From Cupriavidus sp. D384 (GTDB lineage: Bacteria > Pseudomonadota > Gammaproteobacteria > Burkholderiales > Burkholderiaceae): DNA of 39,936 bases. Both the position numbers and the translations under genes were made by a program. The notes beneath the pieces were generated by a model, which was not told where the DNA came from, ran no database searches, and saw only the letters and a list, made by a program, of their open reading frames with translations. The stretch covers positions 1 to 39,936 of the forward strand of contig NZ_BBQI01000016.1 in assembly GCF_001652915.1 (NCBI RefSeq). The letters are read 5' to 3'. Shown in pieces: positions 36,791 through 39,936 of this stretch (the first letter of the stretch is position 1; every line of letters starts with the position of its first letter).

Positions 36791-38239
36791 CTAGCGCCCG
36801 GTTTCCTTCAGGTACTGCGCCCGCGCCGCCACGGCCGTATTGGCGAAGTCCGAGAACACGCCGTCCACACCGGCCCGGAACGCATCCAGGTACTCGGCCA
36901 CCGGATCGCCCTTGTACTTGCCGGGCAGGTAGCGCGCCTCGTTGCGGAACGTGTACGGATGCACGAAAAGGCCGGCCTTGTGCGCATCGGCGATCAGGCT
37001 GGTGGGCTCCACCGAGTTCACGTCGGCCAGCGACCCCGTGTAGGCCGTGCCATCGGCGTTGGTGGCCTTCCACGGCGTGACCTTCCAGGCAAAGACCTGG
37101 GGCTTCCACGGGCCGATGCCGTCGGCATAGGTCTTGATCTCGGCCAGGCCGGCCGGCGTCAGCATTTCGCCAAACCAGCGCGAGTCGCCGGTGATCGTCC
37201 AGCTGTACGGCCGGCCGTCGACAAACGCGTAGTCGTCGTTGGTCTGGTAGATCATCTCGCCAGTCTGGTAGTTGACCGCGTTGCCGTCCACCAGCTGCAC
37301 CATGCGCGCCAGCACGCCCTTCGAACGCATGTACTTGAGGCTGGCCGGATCAAAGCTCTGCAGGAAGATCGGCGCGGTCCTGCTGTTCAGGTTGTTGGCG
37401 TTCAGGAACTGGATCAGCGCGTCTTCAAGCGGCCGCGAGTCCGCCGCGCCGCAGCCGTTGGCAATGGCCTGCGCGTTGTTCCAGTACGGGTTCTTGGCTT
37501 CCGGATAGATCGTGAAGGCCTTGCCGGTCACCGCCGACTTGGCGCGCGCGATGTCGTAGACCTCCTGCAGCGTCAGGATCGGAAACTGGCCGTTCAGTGC
37601 CGTGGGACGCGCATCCTTGGCGTCGTAGGTGGTGCCCCGGATCCACTGCTTCAGCTCGGCCACCGTGAAATCGGTGATCGACCAGTCGTTGGTGTGGTCT
37701 TCGCCGTCGACAACCAGCGAGCGCAGCACCGACGTGGGATCGGCCGGATTGGTCAGGTCGGTCAGATAGGTGGACGGGCCGCTGGTGGGCGTGGTCGGCC
37801 ACGACACCGGCACGCGCACGCCCGGCACGGTGCGCTTGCGTGCGGCCACGGTGGCGTTGGTCGTGGCGACCGCGGCAACGTTGGTGTTGTCGCTGAGCCA
37901 GGGGTTGTGGCGCACCACGAGCACGCAGTCCTTGCTCAGGTGGACGTCTTCCTCGAGCGAATCGGCGCCCGCATCGGCGGCGCCTTCGTACGACACCTGG
38001 GTCTCCTCGGGATACAGGCCCGGCAGCCCGCGATGGCCGATCACCAGCGGCGGATTGCCGTCGAGCGTCTTGAGCGCGGTGGGGGTGGCAGGCGTGGTCG
38101 GCGTGGTCGGCGTCTGGGCGGCTGGGCTGGTCGAGCCGTTGTCGTCGCCGCCGCCGCATGCGGCCAGTGTCAGGCTGCCGGCCAGCGCCGCCAGCAGGTG
38201 CGCCACGCGGGCGGGGGAGCCGTTCATCATTTGTTTCAT
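36791..38239 (-). CDS. glycerophosphodiester phosphodiesterase family lipoprotein
   Basis: A 482-residue protein with a lipoprotein signal (LTLAACGGG, lipidated Cys28), then a Thr/Pro-rich linker (about 35-55) and a GDPD TIM-barrel. Active-site blocks are LVIGHRGLPGLYPEET, the acidic pair in LEEDVHLSKD, and a His in VVRHNPWLS; later blocks include FTIYPEAKN and GLFVHPYTFRNEA. GlpQ-type enzymes split glycerophosphodiesters into glycerol 3-phosphate and an alcohol, here probably at the membrane facing the periplasm. The HN in place of the more usual HD after the catalytic His is a small departure. A 13-bp hairpin ends one base before the start codon. Confidence 0.88.
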   Translation of the reverse strand: MKQMMNGSPARVAHLLAALAGSLTLAACGGGDDNGSTSPAAQTPTTPTTPATPTALKTLDGNPPLVIGHRGLPGLYPEETQVSYEGAADAGADSLEEDVHLSKDCVLVVRHNPWLSDNTNVAAVATTNATVAARKRTVPGVRVPVSWPTTPTSGPSTYLTDLTNPADPTSVLRSLVVDGEDHTNDWSITDFTVAELKQWIRGTTYDAKDARPTALNGQFPILTLQEVYDIARAKSAVTGKAFTIYPEAKNPYWNNAQAIANGCGAADSRPLEDALIQFLNANNLNSRTAPIFLQSFDPASLKYMRSKGVLARMVQLVDGNAVNYQTGEMIYQTNDDYAFVDGRPYSWTITGDSRWFGEMLTPAGLAEIKTYADGIGPWKPQVFAWKVTPWKATNADGTAYTGSLADVNSVEPTSLIADAHKAGLFVHPYTFRNEARYLPGKYKGDPVAEYLDAFRAGVDGVFSDFANTAVAARAQYLKETGR

Positions 38240-38240
38240 T

Positions 38241-38285
38241 TTTTGTCGCTCGCTAAGTGGGATGGACGAAGCGCGAGCGACGAAA
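38241..38285 (-). promoter_or_regulatory. hairpin abutting the start codon of the glycerophosphodiesterase gene
   Basis: The segments 38241-38253 and 38273-38285 pair over 13 positions with a single mismatch (9 perfect pairs GTCGCTCGC/GCGAGCGAC) and a 19-base loop. On the minus-strand mRNA the stem ends one base before the ATG at 38239 and encloses the only SD-like bases (GCGAG). It could block ribosome entry, as RNA thermometers and other leader hairpins do; an operator dyad is an alternative. Confidence 0.5.
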
Positions 38286-38366
38286 CAGGTGTGCCAATGC
38301 GATGCCCTTCACCGCATTGCCGGAATCGTTGCTGCACGCCTCGACGCGTAGCGTGTGGCGTGCATG

Positions 38367-38404
38367 TGTCACGCTCGTGAAGCACCTGTATCGATAGCGT
38401 GACA
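38367..38404. promoter_or_regulatory. inverted repeat TGTCACGCT / AGCGTGACA with a 20-base spacer
   Basis: Perfect 9-bp half-sites lie at 38367-38375 and 38396-38404, between the divergent glycerophosphodiesterase and NmrA-like genes. The spacing would place the half-sites about three helical turns apart, as for a dimeric or tetrameric regulator. No regulator gene is adjacent, so the binding protein is unknown. Confidence 0.45.
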
Positions 38405-38567
38405 GTCGCGCTACCATGCACGCCATGACATCTGCCTTCCTTGCTTCCCGCTAGGGATCCCAAGCCATTCCGCCCGGCACGCCTGCCCTGTCACGCGTGC
38501 CGGCTACGCGTGCCAGTGACCGGCCCGGCCGGATCATTGGCGCCGCGCCATGTCGCAAGGAAATGTC

Positions 38568-39479
38568 ATGCAGACGCAGAACCTTCTGGTGACCGGTGTA
38601 TCCGGGCACTACGGCCGCCTCGCGGCCACCCATCTCGTTGAATCCCACCCCGCCGGATGGCGTGGCACCACCACCCTGATCGGCACCACCCGCACGCCTT
38701 CGCAGGCTCGGGATCTGGCTCGCAGAGGGGTCGATGTGCGCCCGGCCGATTTCGACCAGCCATCGGGCCTGAACGACGCATTTGCCGGCGCAGATCGCCT
38801 GCTGCTGACCAGCACGGCTGCCGAATATGCCGGGGCGCGCCGCGTGCAGCAGCATCGGCACGCGATCGCGGCCGCGCGGAACGCTGGCGTCGGGCATATC
38901 GTCTATGCCTCGTTCATGGCCTCGGCCGATTCGCCGCTGGCCGCGCTGGCTGCAGACCATGTGGCCACCGAACAGGCATTGCGCGCCGCCGGCATCGGCC
39001 ATACCGTGCTGCGCCACGCGTTCTATATGGAAATGGTGCTCGCCACGGCGCGCCGGGCCATCGCGTCGGGCGTACTGCGGACGCTGAACGCCCACGCCGG
39101 CGTGGCATATGTCGCCCGGGCCGACTGCGCGCTGGCTGGGGCTTGCGCGCTGCGCGCCGATATCGGGGCATCGGGCGCATTCGTCGACATCACCGGCCCG
39201 CAGGCGGTCACGCCGATCATGCTCGCGCGGGCAATCCACGCCTGCCTGGGCATCGAGATAAAAGTGGACGAGGTATCGGAGGATGTGTTGCGCACCAGCC
39301 TGGTTGCAGGCGGCCTGCCAGACCCGGTGGCGGGAATGCTTGTGTATCTGGAGCGCGGCATGGCGCAGGGGGCGATGCAGGCGGTCAGCGCCGACTTCCG
39401 GCGGCTGACCGGCCGCGAGCCAGGCGGTGTCGAAGCGTTCCTGATGCAGCACCGCGAGGCCCTGGCGCCGAACCACTAG
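38568..39479 (+). CDS. NmrA-like / QorB-type NAD(P)-binding oxidoreductase
   Basis: A 303-residue Rossmann-fold protein of the atypical short-chain dehydrogenase group. The N-terminus has the dinucleotide motif LLVTGVSGHYGRLAATHL. Later blocks fit the NmrA/QorB (YtfG) pattern: RGVDVRPADFDQPSGLNDAF, HIVYASFMASADSPLA and TVLRHAFYMEMV. QorB reduces quinones with NADPH, whereas NmrA relatives only sense NAD(P); the sequence does not decide. The start at 38568 is preferred because AAGGA lies seven bases upstream; an in-frame ATG at 38550 has none. It converges on the MFS pump with a 6-base gap. Confidence 0.87.
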   Translation: MQTQNLLVTGVSGHYGRLAATHLVESHPAGWRGTTTLIGTTRTPSQARDLARRGVDVRPADFDQPSGLNDAFAGADRLLLTSTAAEYAGARRVQQHRHAIAAARNAGVGHIVYASFMASADSPLAALAADHVATEQALRAAGIGHTVLRHAFYMEMVLATARRAIASGVLRTLNAHAGVAYVARADCALAGACALRADIGASGAFVDITGPQAVTPIMLARAIHACLGIEIKVDEVSEDVLRTSLVAGGLPDPVAGMLVYLERGMAQGAMQAVSADFRRLTGREPGGVEAFLMQHREALAPNH

Positions 39480-39485
39480 GCGGCG

Positions 39486-39936
39486 TCAGCCCTCGGGCAC
39501 CGGCCGCGGGCGGATGCGCCACGCGGCCAGGATGGCCGTGGCGATCACAATCCCCACGGCCAGGAACGTTTCATCGAAGGCCTGGATGCGCGCGGCCTGC
39601 GCCGCTGCATCGCCGCCCTTGCCCAGCACCGCGCCATGCTCGGCCAGGCGCCACTGCAGGCCCACCCCGGCCAGGCTGACGCCAATCGCGCCACCGAGCT
39701 GCCGCAGGAAGTTGATGCAGCTCGACCCCTGCGGAATCATCGAGAAATCGACGCCCCGCATCGACCCCAGCGTCAGCGACGGCAGGACGCACCCCAGGCC
39801 GATACGGCCGATCACCGCGTACAGCACCAGCAGCACGTACGGCGTGGCCATCGAGCCGGTAGCCATCAGCAGGAACGACCCCGCCAGCAGCGCCAGCCCG
39901 AACGACACCTGGCGGTGCGGCAGGATGCGGCTGGTC
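39486..39936 (-). CDS. MFS drug efflux transporter, DHA2/EmrB-QacA type (partial, 3' end)
   Basis: Only the last 149 or so residues are in the window; the frame is open to base 39936. They hold the final helices (LLAGSFLLMATGSMATPYVL, then LVLYAVIGRIGLGCVLPSLT), the DHA2-type stretch PQGSSCINFLRQLGGAIGVS and the last helix before the basic end. Proton-driven pumps of this group export drugs or other toxic compounds, often with an EmrA-like adaptor. The N-terminal half, which would show the number of helices, is outside the window. Confidence 0.88.
   Translation of the reverse strand, partial: TSRILPHRQVSFGLALLAGSFLLMATGSMATPYVLLVLYAVIGRIGLGCVLPSLTLGSMRGVDFSMIPQGSSCINFLRQLGGAIGVSLAGVGLQWRLAEHGAVLGKGGDAAAQAARIQAFDETFLAVGIVIATAILAAWRIRPRPVPEG

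Larger units (their letters stand above)
38240..38567. other. divergent region between the glycerophosphodiesterase and NmrA-like genes
   Basis: These 328 bases hold the leader hairpin at 38241-38285 and the inverted repeat at 38367-38404. No reading frame here has protein-like composition. Promoters for both neighbours must lie here but I could not assign them. Confidence 0.65.

Overview
The window looks like a chromosomal segment of a Burkholderiales betaproteobacterium, most likely Cupriavidus or a close Ralstonia relative. This rests on the high G+C content, on ordinary betaproteobacterial housekeeping genes (tsaB-rimI-udg, alr-radA, lplT, a bacterial acyl-CoA-binding protein), and on the layout of the type VI secretion (T6SS) and gsi peptide-transport clusters. 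The genus is an inference; there is no rRNA gene here to settle it.

Layout. (1) 1-12915 is part of a T6SS locus. On the minus strand lie vgrG and a small LysM-domain gene. Divergently, on the plus strand, runs tssB-tssC-tssK-tssL-(OmpA-domain gene)-hcp-clpV-tssE, with several start/stop overlaps. tssA, tssF, tssG, tssJ, tssM and a PAAR gene are not in the window, so the system is either continued to the left of base 1 or completed elsewhere. (2) 13117-22556 is one minus-strand operon: an RpiR-type regulator, isoaspartyl peptidase iaaA, the gsiABCD peptide/glutathione ABC transporter, a DmpA-like P1 peptidase and a DppA-like D-aminopeptidase. A 16-bp inverted repeat upstream of the regulator is a likely operator. 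(3) 22869-32306 holds an ABC-F protein (yheS type), dsbB, an oxalate/formate-type MFS antiporter, and alr-radA-gntR on the minus strand, then lplT on the plus strand. A perfect 18-bp palindrome sits between gntR and the antiporter. (4) 32371-35798 is a tightly coupled minus-strand operon tsaB-rimI-udg-DUF1853. (5) 35966-39936 holds the acyl-CoA-binding protein, a small secreted protein, a glycerophosphodiesterase-like lipoprotein, an NmrA-like oxidoreductase and the 3' end of a DHA2-type MFS pump cut by the window edge.

How the parts fit. The T6SS genes encode the contractile sheath (TssBC), tube (Hcp), spike (VgrG), baseplate pieces (TssK, TssE), the membrane-complex component TssL, a probable peptidoglycan anchor (OmpA protein) and the sheath-recycling ATPase (ClpV). 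The gsi operon couples peptide import with three peptidases of unusual specificity (isoaspartyl/beta-linked, N-terminal L/D-residue, D-amino acid). Control by an RpiR/SIS-domain protein raises the possibility of muropeptide or D-amino-acid peptide scavenging.

The most noteworthy non-coding signals are RNA hairpins placed at stoichiometry-sensitive points in the T6SS operon (tssC/tssK and hcp/clpV), dispersed palindromic repeats between gsiB and gsiC, two clean operator candidates, and a hairpin that abuts the start codon of the glycerophosphodiesterase gene. The 3' part of vgrG and the LysM gene have a distinctly lower G+C content than the rest, which suggests a swapped effector module. I saw no tRNA, rRNA, CRISPR array, transposase or prophage integrase.
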